Positions 25,501-33,979 of a stretch of DNA of 64,000 nt are shown here, piece by piece. The stretch comes from JADJOM01 sp046327715. Its GTDB lineage: Bacteria > Gemmatimonadota > Gemmatimonadetes > Gemmatimonadales > GWC2-71-9. Where the stretch lies: assembly GCA_046327715.1 (NCBI GenBank), contig JAXLXY010000001.1, positions 62,001 through 126,000 of the forward strand. Reading direction: 5' to 3'. Every line of letters starts with the position of its first letter. The first letter of the stretch is position 1. A program made the position numbers and the translations under genes. The notes under the pieces were generated by a model, which did not search any database, was not told the origin of the DNA, and worked only from the letters and a program-made list of their open reading frames with translations.

Positions 25501-26036
25501 AGCGGGATGATCTGGTGGCGGCGCGGCAGTCGCTGCAGCAGGCCATCCGGGAGATCGACGGCACCGCCCGGACCATGTTCCTGGAGACCTTCACCGCGAT
25601 CCGCACCAACTTCCTGCACGTCTTCCAGACCCTCTTCGGGGGCGGTGAGTGCGACCTGCGCCTCTCCAATCCCGAGGACCCGCTCGAGAGCGAGATCGAC
25701 ATCCACGCGGCGCCGCGGGGCAAGAAGGTGCAGCGGATCCACCTGCTCTCCACCGGCGAGCGGTACCTGGTCGCCGTCTCGCTGCTCTTCAGCATCTACC
25801 TGACCAAGCCGAGCCCCTTCTGCCTCATGGACGAGGTGGACGCGCCGCTCGACGACGCCAACGTCGGCCGGTTCATCCGGCTGCTCGAGGAGTTCCGGAA
25901 GTCCACGCAGTTCATCGTCATCACGCACAATCCCCGCACCATGCAGGCGGCGGAGGCGGTGTACGGCGTGACCATGCAGGAGCCGGGGGTCTCGTCCATC
26001 GTGGGCGTGCGCCTCGGCGAGCTGGAACGGGTCTGA
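22566..26036 (+). CDS. smc: Chromosome segregation ATPase SMC
   Basis: A 1156-residue SMC protein that compacts and segregates the chromosome with ScpA and ScpB (not in this window). The N-terminal head has Walker A GPNGCGKS at 31-38 and SVSDAVRWVLGEQS-like context. Long coiled coils (about 165-500 and 650-1000) flank a hinge near 510-620. The C-terminal head has Walker B PFCLMDEVDAPLDDANV. The ABC signature reads LSTGER where LSGGE is usual. No start other than ATG 22566 fits. Confidence 0.97.
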   Translation: MRLTKLELSGFKSFADTATLTFQDGVTAIVGPNGCGKSNVSDAVRWVLGEQSARILRGGKMEDVIFQGSTARRPVNVTQVSLFLDNTDGDLPIAYREVQITRRLSRSGQSDYLLNGTVVRLRDIQDLLRGTGLGTDAGVVIEAKMIEWLLSDRAEDRRSLFEEAAGIGLYRDRRQTTERRLEETGGDLQRVEDLIAEVQSQLRSLARQKGKAERHARLMEEKFAVQLTLAKRLLADLGEEMATSAERHAALEQELPQAREALTALEDRRDEAARARGIAESRRTEIARRLGDERLELGRLDGDLALAAERLANAAARKLRASEERGQMESRRTQAIRERESAQAEHAAAQAERERIQAELGARTAAEQEVRLRLGEQRQVVRQLEEEIQKRMQTLRALEGERHSLESDLASLREQATTASGRLQAAQAEQEVAERRRAEAVEVAERHGHEAKRTAAEAERARHLVGELRRREALERADRRAAEETLAQLTARRQALEELERDRVGLAPGAAALLAAREQFGEAIIGPLSDFIRTGREDAELAERLLGEWVHAVLVRDEHVVPAILAWHAAEQPGAIALLPASHLPAGSAGADPLPRRLYAQGPAEPWVRAFLAGTEALDPSGRALRRPNGAIVLAGAPSPSGPLRRRAELESLGTEVSEAQAALHRADLALGATVARLAEAEAEQEATGHAADHAREAERQAVAAREDAIRIANAVARERGEAEGNLRTLTERIERSERRLQEIDAALTEGDLARARLDENLGQGRALLAELESQQESARDARVHWQVQEAQLQARIDGAATALERAMRIGTEADQASVSLAGELERIETDTAQLAAQQAQWIEARGERRVAVTELETAAQDADQAAATAAAALETAELDLHQNRDRVEQLTAEYHRLELGMTEASGRRRSIVERVETEWKKPVDTLLAEAPMLELDLETLENESRRIVEALEGIGPVNALAVEEHAEEAKRLEFLTAQRDDLVAARQSLQQAIREIDGTARTMFLETFTAIRTNFLHVFQTLFGGGECDLRLSNPEDPLESEIDIHAAPRGKKVQRIHLLSTGERYLVAVSLLFSIYLTKPSPFCLMDEVDAPLDDANVGRFIRLLEEFRKSTQFIVITHNPRTMQAAEAVYGVTMQEPGVSSIVGVRLGELERV

Positions 26037-26046
26037 GGAGCACGTC

Positions 26047-27087
26047 ATGCTGATCGTGATGCACACCGACGCGAGCGAGGACCAGGTCCGCCGCGTCTGC
26101 GACACCATCCAGGAGATGGGCTACGCCGCCCGGCCGATGCCGGGCAAGCAGCGCACCACCGTCGGCCTGGTGGGCAATGACGGCCGGGTGGACGGCTCCC
26201 GGTTCGAGGCGCTGCCGGGCGTGGCCGAGGTGATTCACGTCTCCAAGCCGTACAAGCAGGTGTCGCGGGAGTGGCGTCCGGAGCCCACGGTGGTGAAGCT
26301 CGCGGGCGGCCTCGCGATCGGCGGGGAGGAAGTGGTGGTGATGGCGGGGCCCTGCTCGGTGGAGAGCGAGGCCCAGATCCTGGCCGCCGCCGAGGCGGTG
26401 CGCGCCGCCGGCGCCACCGTGCTCCGTGCCGGCGCCTTCAAGCCCCGCTCCTCCCCCTACTCCTTCCAGGGGCTCGGCGCCGAGGGCCTGCGCCTCCTGG
26501 CCCGCGCCCGGGCCGAGACCGGCCTGCTCATCGTCACCGAGGCGATGGATCCCGAGGGGGCGGAGCAGGTGGCCGGGGTGGCCGACATCATCCAGGTCGG
26601 CGCACGCAACATGCAGAACTACTCGCTGCTCAAGAAGGTGGGGCGGCTGGGCAAGCCGGTGCTGCTCAAGCGCGGGCTCTCGGCCACGATCCAGGAGCTG
26701 CTGCTCTCCGCCGAGTACATCCTCGCCGAGGGCAACCCACAGGTGATCCTGTGCGAGCGCGGCGTCCGCGGGTTCGACTCGGCCACGCGCAACCTCTTCG
26801 ACCTCTCCGCGATCCCGGTGGTCAAGGCCGCCTCACACCTGCCGATCGTGGCCGATCCCAGTCACGGCACGGGGCACCGGGAAATGGTCACGCCGATGGC
26901 GCGCGCCGCGGTGGCTGCGGGCGCCGACGGCCTCCTCGTGGAGGTCCACCCGGCCCCGGACCGCGCGCTGTCCGATGGGGCCCAGAGCCTCTACCCCGAG
27001 CAGTTCGCCCGGATGATGAAGGAAGTCCGCCTGATCGCCGAGGCCATCGGTCGCCGCGTGGCGCAGCCGGCGGGAGTGCCCGCATGA
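26047..27087 (+). CDS. aroF: 3-deoxy-7-phosphoheptulonate (DAHP) synthase
   Basis: A 346-residue type I-beta DAHP synthase, the first enzyme of the shikimate pathway, condensing phosphoenolpyruvate and erythrose-4-phosphate. Residues 1-70 form the ferredoxin-like regulatory domain (MLIVMHTDASEDQVRRVCDTI). The barrel carries VVVMAGPCSVESEAQI, AGAFKPRSSPYSFQGLG, LLKRGLSATIQELLLSAEYI, LCERGVRGF and DPSHGTGHREMV, which together supply substrate and metal ligands. It starts ten bases after smc and overlaps lolA by four bases (ATGA). Confidence 0.97.
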   Translation: MLIVMHTDASEDQVRRVCDTIQEMGYAARPMPGKQRTTVGLVGNDGRVDGSRFEALPGVAEVIHVSKPYKQVSREWRPEPTVVKLAGGLAIGGEEVVVMAGPCSVESEAQILAAAEAVRAAGATVLRAGAFKPRSSPYSFQGLGAEGLRLLARARAETGLLIVTEAMDPEGAEQVAGVADIIQVGARNMQNYSLLKKVGRLGKPVLLKRGLSATIQELLLSAEYILAEGNPQVILCERGVRGFDSATRNLFDLSAIPVVKAASHLPIVADPSHGTGHREMVTPMARAAVAAGADGLLVEVHPAPDRALSDGAQSLYPEQFARMMKEVRLIAEAIGRRVAQPAGVPA

Positions 27088-27725
27088 TCGCCCTCTGCGC
27101 CGCCCTGCTGCTCCTGGCCGGGCCGCCCCAGGCCGACCCGGACCCGCGGGCCCTGATCGAGAAGGCCGCGCGCTCCTATCGCGCGATCACCTCCTTCACG
27201 GCCGACTTCAAGCAGGTCATCGCGGACTCGATGATCGGGACCTACGAGAGCCGCGGGCGGATCGTGCAGGCGGGCGAGTCGCGGCTGGCCATGCGCTTCA
27301 CCGATCCCAGTGGCGACGCGATCGTCATGGACGGCGAGCACATCTGGGTCTACACCCCGAGCACCACCCCGGGGCAGGTCCTGCGGCTCAAGCTGCCCAC
27401 CGACCCGACCTACGGCCCGAACGTCCTGGCCTGGATCCTGACCGACCCGGCCCGGCGATACGAGAGCCGCTACCTCCGGAACGACCAGGTGGCGGGTCGC
27501 GGCGCCGACGTCGTGGTCCTCACCCCCCGCGATCGCTCCCTCCCGTTCCGCGAGGCGGTGGTCTGGCTCGACCAGTTCGACAACCTGCCACGGAAGCTCG
27601 AGATCCGCGAGCGGGGTGGCCAGGTCCGGACGCTCACGTTCACCGGCGTGCAGACCAGCCGACGCGTCGGCCCGGAGACGTTTACCTTCCGAGCACCCGA
27701 CGGGGTGCGGATCGTCGACCAGTAG
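27084..27725 (+). CDS. lolA: Outer-membrane lipoprotein carrier protein LolA
   Basis: A 213-residue periplasmic chaperone that shuttles lipoproteins from the Lol ABC transporter to the outer membrane. A short signal peptide (MIALCAALLLLAGPPQA) is followed by the LolA half-barrel: AARSYRAITSFTADFKQVI, RGRIVQAGESRLAMRFTDP, GEHIWVYTPST and QFDNLPRKLEI. The ATG overlaps the aroF stop. No lolB is visible nearby. Its presence supports a diderm envelope. Confidence 0.92.
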   Translation: MIALCAALLLLAGPPQADPDPRALIEKAARSYRAITSFTADFKQVIADSMIGTYESRGRIVQAGESRLAMRFTDPSGDAIVMDGEHIWVYTPSTTPGQVLRLKLPTDPTYGPNVLAWILTDPARRYESRYLRNDQVAGRGADVVVLTPRDRSLPFREAVVWLDQFDNLPRKLEIRERGGQVRTLTFTGVQTSRRVGPETFTFRAPDGVRIVDQ

Positions 27726-27737
27726 CCGGCCCCCGGG

Positions 27738-28556
27738 CTAGGTCCGCGCGGCGCGCAGCACGTCGCGGAGCGCCGCGGCACGATCCGCCGGCAGCCCGGC
27801 CGCCTCAGCCACTCCCACCGCCTCGAGTCCCAGGATCGCGTAGGTCTCCCGCTCGGCCGCCGGCAGCGCCGAGAGGTGCCGGGTCACCGTCGCCACGTCT
27901 CCCCGCCGCACCGGGCCGGTGAGCGCCTCCGCAGCAGGCAGGCGCTCCAGGTTCTCCAGGGCACCGCGCATCATCGGGAGGTAGATCCGCGCCGCGAGCG
28001 CCGGATCGATCCCCGCCCCCTCCGCCACCCGGGCCGCCAGCGCCGCCAGGACCACCAGGTAATTGGACGCGATCACTCCGCCCGCGTGGTATCGTGGCTT
28101 GGACCCCGGAGGGAGGGGAATGGGGGTGAGCCCGAGGAGCCGCGCCAGGCGTTCCGCCTCGGCGACCGCCCGGGGCGCCCCCTCGATAGAGGCATAGGCG
28201 CCGCGCCAGCGAGTGGCGGCGGTCTCGGGATCGGCGATGGTCTGGAGGGGGTGGAACGAGCCGAGGGCGGCACCAGAGGGGGCCAGCGGCTGGAGCGCGT
28301 GGTGGTCGTGCAGGCCGGAGAGGTGGAGCACCACCTGCCCGGGGGTGACGGCTCCCTGCTCCGCGAGCCCGCGGGCGACGGTCTCGATGGCGTCGTCCGG
28401 CACCGCCAGGATCACCGTGGCGGCCCCGGCGGCCATGTCCGCGGCCTCGCCCGCGCCCGGACCGCGACCCGACGCCAGCTCCACGCGCTCCCCGGCCGCC
28501 GCCAGCGCCCGCGCCAGCCCGCGGCCCATGCGGCCGCCGCCGACGATCGCAATCAT
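27738..28556 (-). CDS. Rossmann-like / DUF2520 domain oxidoreductase-like protein
   Basis: A 272-residue protein with an N-terminal NAD(P)-binding fold (MIAIVGGGRMGRGLARALAAAG) and a C-terminal DUF2520 helical domain (ASNYLVVLAALAARVAEGAG, then MMRGALENLERLPAAEALTGPVRRGD). It resembles the F420/NADP-dependent or 6-phosphogluconate-like dehydrogenase superfamily. The motif LHLSGLHDHHALQPL and GSFHPLQTIADP are typical of DUF2520 proteins. The substrate is unknown; in other genomes the family often sits near panB/panC. The ATG at 28556 overlaps the stop of the upstream permease gene. Confidence 0.85.
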   Translation of the reverse strand: MIAIVGGGRMGRGLARALAAAGERVELASGRGPGAGEAADMAAGAATVILAVPDDAIETVARGLAEQGAVTPGQVVLHLSGLHDHHALQPLAPSGAALGSFHPLQTIADPETAATRWRGAYASIEGAPRAVAEAERLARLLGLTPIPLPPGSKPRYHAGGVIASNYLVVLAALAARVAEGAGIDPALAARIYLPMMRGALENLERLPAAEALTGPVRRGDVATVTRHLSALPAAERETYAILGLEAVGVAEAAGLPADRAAALRDVLRAART

Positions 28557-29335
28557 CCCGGGCGCCCGGCCATCCACGCGACGATCAGCCAGCATCCGAT
28601 CCCGGCGAAGATCGCGGCGAAGAGCCAGTAGAGGGTGGGCGGGCTCGCCTTCCGATTGACCCGGACCCCGAGCGGGACGGTGACCGCCGCCCCGAGTGCG
28701 AGCGGCAGCGCCATCCGCAGGTCGAGGAAGCCCGCCATCGAGGAGGAGACGGGCGGGCCCTCCCCCGCGGTGAGGTAGCCGAGCCCTCCCGAGAGCGTGG
28801 TCAGGCAGACGCCCGCCAGCGCCGTCGGGGCGACCGACTTGATCGGCAGCTTGCCGACGTACAGGAGGACCGGCACCGCGATCAGCCCGCCGCCGATGCC
28901 GAGCAGCGCCGAGAGGGCCCCGCCCACGAATCCCACCGCCAGCAGCCAGCCCCAGGAGTGCGTGGCCGGAACGGCATCCTGCTCCACACGCCGCTGGCGC
29001 GCGCGTCGGGCGAGGTCCCAGGCGGAGAAGAGGAGGAAGCCGCCGAAGGCGGCACGGACCCAGTGGGCCTCCCCGACCTTGGTGAGGATGCGCGCCACGA
29101 AGAAGGCCGACAGGATGCCGGGGAAGGCGTACGCCGTCGCGGGGCGCCAGGCCACGGCCCTGGCCCGGGCGTAGCGCCAGGTGCCGATGGTGGAGGTCAC
29201 AAACGCAACGCCCAGACTCGTCGCGTGGGCCACGACCGTCTGGGCGGAGGGTGTCACCGGTGTACCGGCATAGACCGCGTAGAGGAACGGCACCATCAAT
29301 ACCCCGCCACCCACGCCGGCCACCGCCGACAGCAC
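28553..29335 (-). CDS. TauE/SafE family sulfite/anion permease
   Basis: A protein of at least 260 residues with seven or eight transmembrane helices in two homologous halves. Each half opens with a glycine-rich motif (VLSAVAGVGGGVLMVPFLYA and ALSALLGIGGGLIAVPVLLY). The family exports or imports sulfite, sulfoacetate or related small anions. The start is doubtful: GTG 29335 is the first standard start codon in frame, yet the hydrophobic helix continues upstream (AAFAVGLLVG) to the stop of the S41 protease gene. A non-standard CTG or ATC start within 29336-29391 is possible. Confidence 0.85.
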   Translation of the reverse strand: MLSAVAGVGGGVLMVPFLYAVYAGTPVTPSAQTVVAHATSLGVAFVTSTIGTWRYARARAVAWRPATAYAFPGILSAFFVARILTKVGEAHWVRAAFGGFLLFSAWDLARRARQRRVEQDAVPATHSWGWLLAVGFVGGALSALLGIGGGLIAVPVLLYVGKLPIKSVAPTALAGVCLTTLSGGLGYLTAGEGPPVSSSMAGFLDLRMALPLALGAAVTVPLGVRVNRKASPPTLYWLFAAIFAGIGCWLIVAWMAGRPG

Positions 29336-29391
29336 ACCAACCAGCAGGCCGACGGCGAAGGCGGCGGGGACCTCCAGCGCAGCAGGGATCG

Positions 29392-31029
29392 CTAGTTCCG
29401 GGAGGCCGGCGGCGTCGCGGAAGCAGCCTGGGTCATCGCCACGGAGAGCAGGTCCTTCGGCGTCTGGGCGCGGCCCAGGAGATCGAGCGCCACCTGCATC
29501 TGGCGGTCGTCGTGCGCCCGGCGGCGGAACTCCGCCGGCCGGCCGAAGACGTAGCGCGCGATCTCGTAGCCCAGCTGCTCGTCGATCAGCGTCCCCGCCT
29601 TGGCAAAGAGCTCCGGGGTGATCTCGACACCCTTGGCCCGCAGCCGCCGCAGCACCTCTGAGCGCATCGCCGGGGTCACCGCGAAGCTCTCGCTGGTGAC
29701 GCCCTTGTCCGTCTTGATCTGCAGCGCGGTGGCGGTAATGGCGTCACGGTACTCGGTGAACTTCGACGCCAGCGCGGTGGCGAAGGCCCGCTCCTCGTCG
29801 GTCAGCGAATCCTGCCGGATGATCAGGTCGGGGACGATGCCGCCGCCACCCCGGACCAGGCGGCCGCTGTCGGTGTGATAGACCGGCCGGGCCGAGTCGG
29901 CCGCCGTGCTGTCGCCCGGCTTGTGGCCGGCATCGGCCGCAGCCACCGTGGCCTGGTCTTCCTCGCTCCGGACCTTGCGCTGGATGGTCCGCCCGCTGGG
30001 AGTGTACCACCGCCCGGTGGTCAGCTTGAGCGCCGTGTTCTCGGAGAAGGGGAAGAGGGTCTGGACCAGGCCCTTCCCGAAGGTCGGCACCCCGACCACC
30101 ACGGCCCGGTCATGGTCCTGCAGCGCGCCGGAGATGATCTCGGCGGCGCTCGCGGTTCCGTCGTTGACCAGCACCACGATCGGCAGCGAGGGCCATTCCT
30201 GGCGGGCCTGGTCGGTGAACTGCTTGGTGGCGCCCCGGGCCCGGCCCCGCGTGGAGACGATCTCCTGCTCGCTGTCGAGGAAGAGGTCCGCGACCTTGAC
30301 CCCCTGGTCGAGCAGGCCGCCCGGGTTCCCGCGCAGGTCGAGGATCAGGCTCTTCATGCCCTTGCCGAGCAGGGCGCTGATCTCGCGGCGCAGCTCCTGG
30401 GTGGAGCTCTCGGCCACGGGATTGAGCGAGATGTAACCGATGTTGCCGGGGAAGAGGTTCCCCGGCGGGACCGAACGGACGTGGATCGTGGCCCGGGTGA
30501 GCTGATAGACGATCGGCTGGGCATACCCCGCCCGGCGGATCTTGAGCTCGACGCTGCTGCCCGGGGTGCCGCGGAGGGCCTTTACCGCCTGGTCGTTGGT
30601 CCAGCCCTCAGTGGACTTGGTATCCACGGAGATGATCTGGTCGCCGGTCTCGACCCCGGCCCGCTCGGCGGGTGTCTCGGGCAACGGTGCCACCACCGTG
30701 ATCCAGCCATCCCGGACGTCGATCTGGATGCCCAGGCCGCCGTAGTTGCCGGTGGTGGTCTCGGTCAGCTGCTTGTAGTCGTCGTTCTGGAGCAGGACCG
30801 AATAGGGGTCCTTGAGCTGCTCCAGCATCCCGGTGGTGGCCCGCTGGTAGAGCTCGCTCTGCGGGATCGAGTCGACATAGTAGGCGCTGACGTGCGACAG
30901 GACATCGTCGAACAGTCGCGCCTGCTGGTAGACGTCGCCATCCCGGGAGGTGCCCCGCTGGAGCAGCCAGCCGCCCGTAAAGAACGAAATGACCGCCACC
31001 AGGGCGATCAGCCCCCAACGCTGCCGCAT
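29392..31029 (-). CDS. S41-family carboxy-terminal processing protease with PDZ domain
   Basis: A 545-residue CtpA/Prc-type protease. An N-terminal membrane anchor (residues 5-24) is followed by a PDZ domain (about 96-190, GNYGGLGIQIDVRDGWITVV) and the S41 core with LDLRGNPGGLLDQGV. The catalytic dyad is Ser294 in NDGTASAAEI and Lys319 in FGKGLVQTLFPF. It would act in the periplasm, degrading or trimming envelope proteins. The ATG at 31029 has GGAGGT upstream. It follows tmk by 62 bases. Confidence 0.95.
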   Translation of the reverse strand: MRQRWGLIALVAVISFFTGGWLLQRGTSRDGDVYQQARLFDDVLSHVSAYYVDSIPQSELYQRATTGMLEQLKDPYSVLLQNDDYKQLTETTTGNYGGLGIQIDVRDGWITVVAPLPETPAERAGVETGDQIISVDTKSTEGWTNDQAVKALRGTPGSSVELKIRRAGYAQPIVYQLTRATIHVRSVPPGNLFPGNIGYISLNPVAESSTQELRREISALLGKGMKSLILDLRGNPGGLLDQGVKVADLFLDSEQEIVSTRGRARGATKQFTDQARQEWPSLPIVVLVNDGTASAAEIISGALQDHDRAVVVGVPTFGKGLVQTLFPFSENTALKLTTGRWYTPSGRTIQRKVRSEEDQATVAAADAGHKPGDSTAADSARPVYHTDSGRLVRGGGGIVPDLIIRQDSLTDEERAFATALASKFTEYRDAITATALQIKTDKGVTSESFAVTPAMRSEVLRRLRAKGVEITPELFAKAGTLIDEQLGYEIARYVFGRPAEFRRRAHDDRQMQVALDLLGRAQTPKDLLSVAMTQAASATPPASRN

Positions 31030-31091
31030 GACGACCTCCAGATCTCGGGGCCGCGCCGGCCATGCCTGGCCGTGCCCCCGGCTTTCGTAAG

Positions 31092-31730
31092 CTAACCTGC
31101 CGTGGCGCCGCCCGCCCCCACCCCGGCGGCGATCACCGCCTCCCACGCCGAGCGCAAGACCTGTTCCGGCGGCAGGGTCGCGTCCAGATGGACGACCCCG
31201 GGGCCGGTCGCATTCCGGAACACCGCCCCAACCCGGGCGTGGAAGTCCCGACCGGCCCGCTCGATCCGGTCCAGGCCCTGACCGGCCTGACGGATCCGTT
31301 CGAAGCCGAGTTCCGGCGGCAGGTCGAGCACCAGGGTCAGGTCGGGCTGGAGGCCGCCGGTGGCCGCCCGGTTGGCCGCGAGGACGAGTGCCCGGTCGAG
31401 GCCCCGCCCACCGCACTGGTAGGCCTCGGTCGACAGCTGGAACCGGTCGGCGATGACCGTCCGGCCCGCCGCCAGCGCCGGGGCGACGACCCTGGCCACG
31501 AGGTCGGCCCGGGCAGCCAGGAAGAGGTAGAGCTCGCTGACCGGCTCGATCGGCTGCGCCGGGTCGAGCAGCACGTCCCGGATCCGCTCCGCCACCGGGG
31601 TTCCCCCGGGCTCGCGCACCAGCACGGGATCCCTGCCGGCCGCGCGCAGCCGCTCGGCCAGGGCGCGCACCAGCGTGCTCTTCCCCGCCCCTTCCGGCCC
31701 CTCGACCACGAGGAAGCCGCCCGAGCTCAT
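31092..31730 (-). CDS. tmk: Thymidylate kinase
   Basis: A 212-residue dTMP kinase that makes dTDP for DNA synthesis. P-loop VVEGPEGAGKSTLVRALAERL starts at residue 7. The DR(F/Y/H) motif appears in VIADRFQLSTEAYQCGGRGLD, followed by PDLTLVLDLPPELGFERI. The LID lacks the string of arginines seen in E. coli but fits many bacterial enzymes. The ATG overlaps the stop of the upstream ylbF-like gene. Confidence 0.95.
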   Translation of the reverse strand: MSSGGFLVVEGPEGAGKSTLVRALAERLRAAGRDPVLVREPGGTPVAERIRDVLLDPAQPIEPVSELYLFLAARADLVARVVAPALAAGRTVIADRFQLSTEAYQCGGRGLDRALVLAANRAATGGLQPDLTLVLDLPPELGFERIRQAGQGLDRIERAGRDFHARVGAVFRNATGPGVVHLDATLPPEQVLRSAWEAVIAAGVGAGGATAG

Positions 31731-32080
31731 CCGAGGGTGATGATGCTGCTGGTGGCGCCCTTCTCCATGCCCTGGCCGATGAGCTGGTTCACCCGGATCA
31801 TGACCTTCTCGAAGTTGGCCCGGGCCACGGCGTATGCCTGCCCCGTCGGGCTGACCTCGAGCTCCCGGACCGCGGTCTCGTAGGTCTCGGCCGTGGCCTG
31901 GTCGGGCATCTGGCCCTGGGAGACCAGCTCATCCATCTGGCGCGCGAGCTTCTGGATGAGCTCCACCTTGGCCTGCGCCTCGGTGTCCTCACGGAGCGCG
32001 CTCTCGGCCCGCCGCAGCGCCTTGTACTCCTGCGTCTGGCCGATCATCCGGCCGAGTTCTTCCGCCTTGTCCCAGATCAC
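31727..32080 (-). CDS. YlbF/YmcA family protein
   Basis: A 117-residue, almost wholly alpha-helical protein of the YlbF/YmcA (DUF964) superfamily, with the pattern KAEELGRMIGQTQEYKALRRAE, then KLARQMDELVSQGQMPD and ANFEKVMIRVNQLIGQGM. In Bacillus, YlbF with YmcA and YaaT forms the Y-complex that controls RNase Y and mRNA processing. Here it sits between prmC and tmk, with overlapping starts and stops. Whether it has a role in RNA decay in this organism is inference. Confidence 0.8.
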   Translation of the reverse strand: MIWDKAEELGRMIGQTQEYKALRRAESALREDTEAQAKVELIQKLARQMDELVSQGQMPDQATAETYETAVRELEVSPTGQAYAVARANFEKVMIRVNQLIGQGMEKGATSSIITLG

Positions 32081-32925
32081 GTGTGCTCGCTCCTCCGCGC
32101 GAGGAGGTACCGCGCGCGGCCGAAAAGGTCGTCCCGCACCGTCGCCATTGCCAGGTCCGCCGCCACCGCCAGCGCGAGGCTGGCGGCGGCGCGGGTCGCA
32201 TCGATTTCCAGCGCCACGAGCCCGCCCGGCCGGAGCACCCGCGCTGCCTGCCCGAGCAGGCGGCGGGTGTCGGCCAAGCCATCCTCGCCGCTGGCCAGGG
32301 CGGCGCGGGGCTCATGCGCCCGCACGCTCGGGTCCAGGTCCCGGTACTCCGCCTCCGTAAGATACGGCGGATTCGAGACGATCGCGTCGAGCGTCGCCGG
32401 GCCCACCGGCTCCAGCAGGTCTCCCGCGGCGAATACCACGGGGAGGCCGGTCCGGGCGCGGTTCTCGGCCGCGAGGCCCAGTGCTTCGCGGGAGCGATCG
32501 ATCCCGAGGACCAGCCGGTACCGGCCCTCATCCGCGAGCGCGAGCGCGATGCAACCCGTACCGGTACCCACGTCGGCCACGGCGCCGGTGGGGGCCTGGG
32601 CCAGCACCAGCTCCACCAGGCCCTCGGTTTCGGGGCGCGGAATCAGCGCCCGGGGATCCGACCTGAGGGTCAGCCGCCGGAACCCCGTCACCCCGGTGAC
32701 GTAGGCGAGCGGCTCGCCCGCCGCCCGTCGTTCAATCGCGTGGCGAAAGCGGCGGACGGCTGCGGCGTCCGGCGCCGGGGCGGCGGCCGGGAGGGCATAG
32801 GTCGGGAGGCCGGCCAGGTCGGCCCAGATGCGGACGGCCTCCCGCCGCGGCTCCACGATGCCCCGCTCCCGCAACCGGGCCGCCCCCTCACCGATCAGGG
32901 CGGCCAGGGGCGGCGTTTCAGTCAC
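32077..32925 (-). CDS. prmC: Release-factor glutamine methyltransferase PrmC
   Basis: A 282-residue enzyme that N5-methylates the glutamine of the GGQ motif in RF1 and RF2. It has the N-terminal substrate-recognition helices and a SAM-binding domain with VADVGTGTGCIALALA. The catalytic NPPY is in DAIVSNPPYLTEAEY. The GTG start at 32925 overlaps the end of prfA by eight bases, the classical prfA-prmC pairing. The longer frame upstream is just prfA read in another frame. Confidence 0.95.
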   Translation of the reverse strand: MTETPPLAALIGEGAARLRERGIVEPRREAVRIWADLAGLPTYALPAAAPAPDAAAVRRFRHAIERRAAGEPLAYVTGVTGFRRLTLRSDPRALIPRPETEGLVELVLAQAPTGAVADVGTGTGCIALALADEGRYRLVLGIDRSREALGLAAENRARTGLPVVFAAGDLLEPVGPATLDAIVSNPPYLTEAEYRDLDPSVRAHEPRAALASGEDGLADTRRLLGQAARVLRPGGLVALEIDATRAAASLALAVAADLAMATVRDDLFGRARYLLARRSEHT

Positions 32926-33976
32926 CGAGCTGCTCTTGCCGGCTCGCCATGCGGAGCGCGTCGATGAACTCATCCAGCTTGCCATCCAGCACACCCTGCA
33001 GGTCGTGGACCGACAGGTTGATCCGGTGGTCGGTCACCCGGCTCTGCGGGAAGTTGTAGGTGCGGATCTTGGCCGAGCGGTCGCCGGTCCCGACCATCGC
33101 CCGGCGATCGCGCGAGCGGGCCGCCTCCTGCTCGGCGATGCGGCGGTCGAGCAGCCGGGCCCGGAGCACTTCCATGGCCTTCAGCTTGTTCTGCAGCTGC
33201 GACTTCTGGTCCTGCTGGGAGACCACGAGCCCGGTGGGCAGGTGGGTGATGCGCACCGCGCTGTCGGTGGTGTTCACGCTCTGGCCCCCGGGGCCACCCG
33301 AGCGGAAGACATCGATCCGCAGGTCATTGGGGTGGATGGTGACGTCCACCTCCTCCGCCTCGGGCAGCACCGCCACCGTGGCGGCCGAGGTGTGGATGCG
33401 GCCCGCCGACTCGGTCGCGGGTACCCGCTGCACCCGGTGCACCCCGGCCTCCCGCCGCAGCAGCCCGAAGGCATCGTCGCCCCGCGCGGCGAAGATGGCT
33501 TCCTTGATCCCGCCCGAGGTGCCGTCGCTGAGTGAAATGATCTCGACCGTCAGGCCCCGGCGCTGCAGGAACCGCTGGTACATGCGGAAGAGGTCGGCCG
33601 CGAAGAGGGCCGCTTCGTCGCCCCCCGTGCCGGCCCGGATCTCGACGATGGCATCGCGGTCGTCGAGTGGATCCCGCGGGAGCAGGAGTTCGTGGAGCTG
33701 GGCTTCGAGTGGGGCGATCTCGACGGGGAGGCGGTCGAGGTCGTCCTTGACCAGCGCGGCGAGCTCGGGATCGGCCTCACCCGCCATCTCCCGAGCCTGC
33801 GCGAGGGCATCCTGCAGCTTCTGGAGCCGGTCGGCGAGTTGCACCACCGGGGCGAGCCGGTTGTGCTCCCTCCCGAGCGCGCGGAGCTTCGCTGGATCGG
33901 CCGCGGTCGAGGGGTCGGCCAGCGCGGTGGCGACCTCCTCCGCCCGGGCGAGCGCCTGGCGGAGTCGGGCCTCCAC
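32918..33976 (-). CDS. prfA: Peptide chain release factor 1
   Basis: A 352-residue class I release factor for UAA and UAG. The catalytic motif GGQ is in RSGGPGGQSVNTTDSAVRI, and the codon-recognition tripeptide region is in the middle domain (GVHRVQRVPATESAGRIHTS). It lies three bases downstream of rpmE and overlaps prmC, the enzyme that methylates it. Confidence 0.97.
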   Translation of the reverse strand: MEARLRQALARAEEVATALADPSTAADPAKLRALGREHNRLAPVVQLADRLQKLQDALAQAREMAGEADPELAALVKDDLDRLPVEIAPLEAQLHELLLPRDPLDDRDAIVEIRAGTGGDEAALFAADLFRMYQRFLQRRGLTVEIISLSDGTSGGIKEAIFAARGDDAFGLLRREAGVHRVQRVPATESAGRIHTSAATVAVLPEAEEVDVTIHPNDLRIDVFRSGGPGGQSVNTTDSAVRITHLPTGLVVSQQDQKSQLQNKLKAMEVLRARLLDRRIAEQEAARSRDRRAMVGTGDRSAKIRTYNFPQSRVTDHRINLSVHDLQGVLDGKLDEFIDALRMASRQEQLGD

Positions 33977-33979
33977 GCG

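Noticed and set aside
27723..27740. Short inverted repeat TAGCC/GGCTA spanning the two stop codons between lolA and DUF2520
   Set aside because: Five pairs with a GC-rich loop; too weak to call a terminator.
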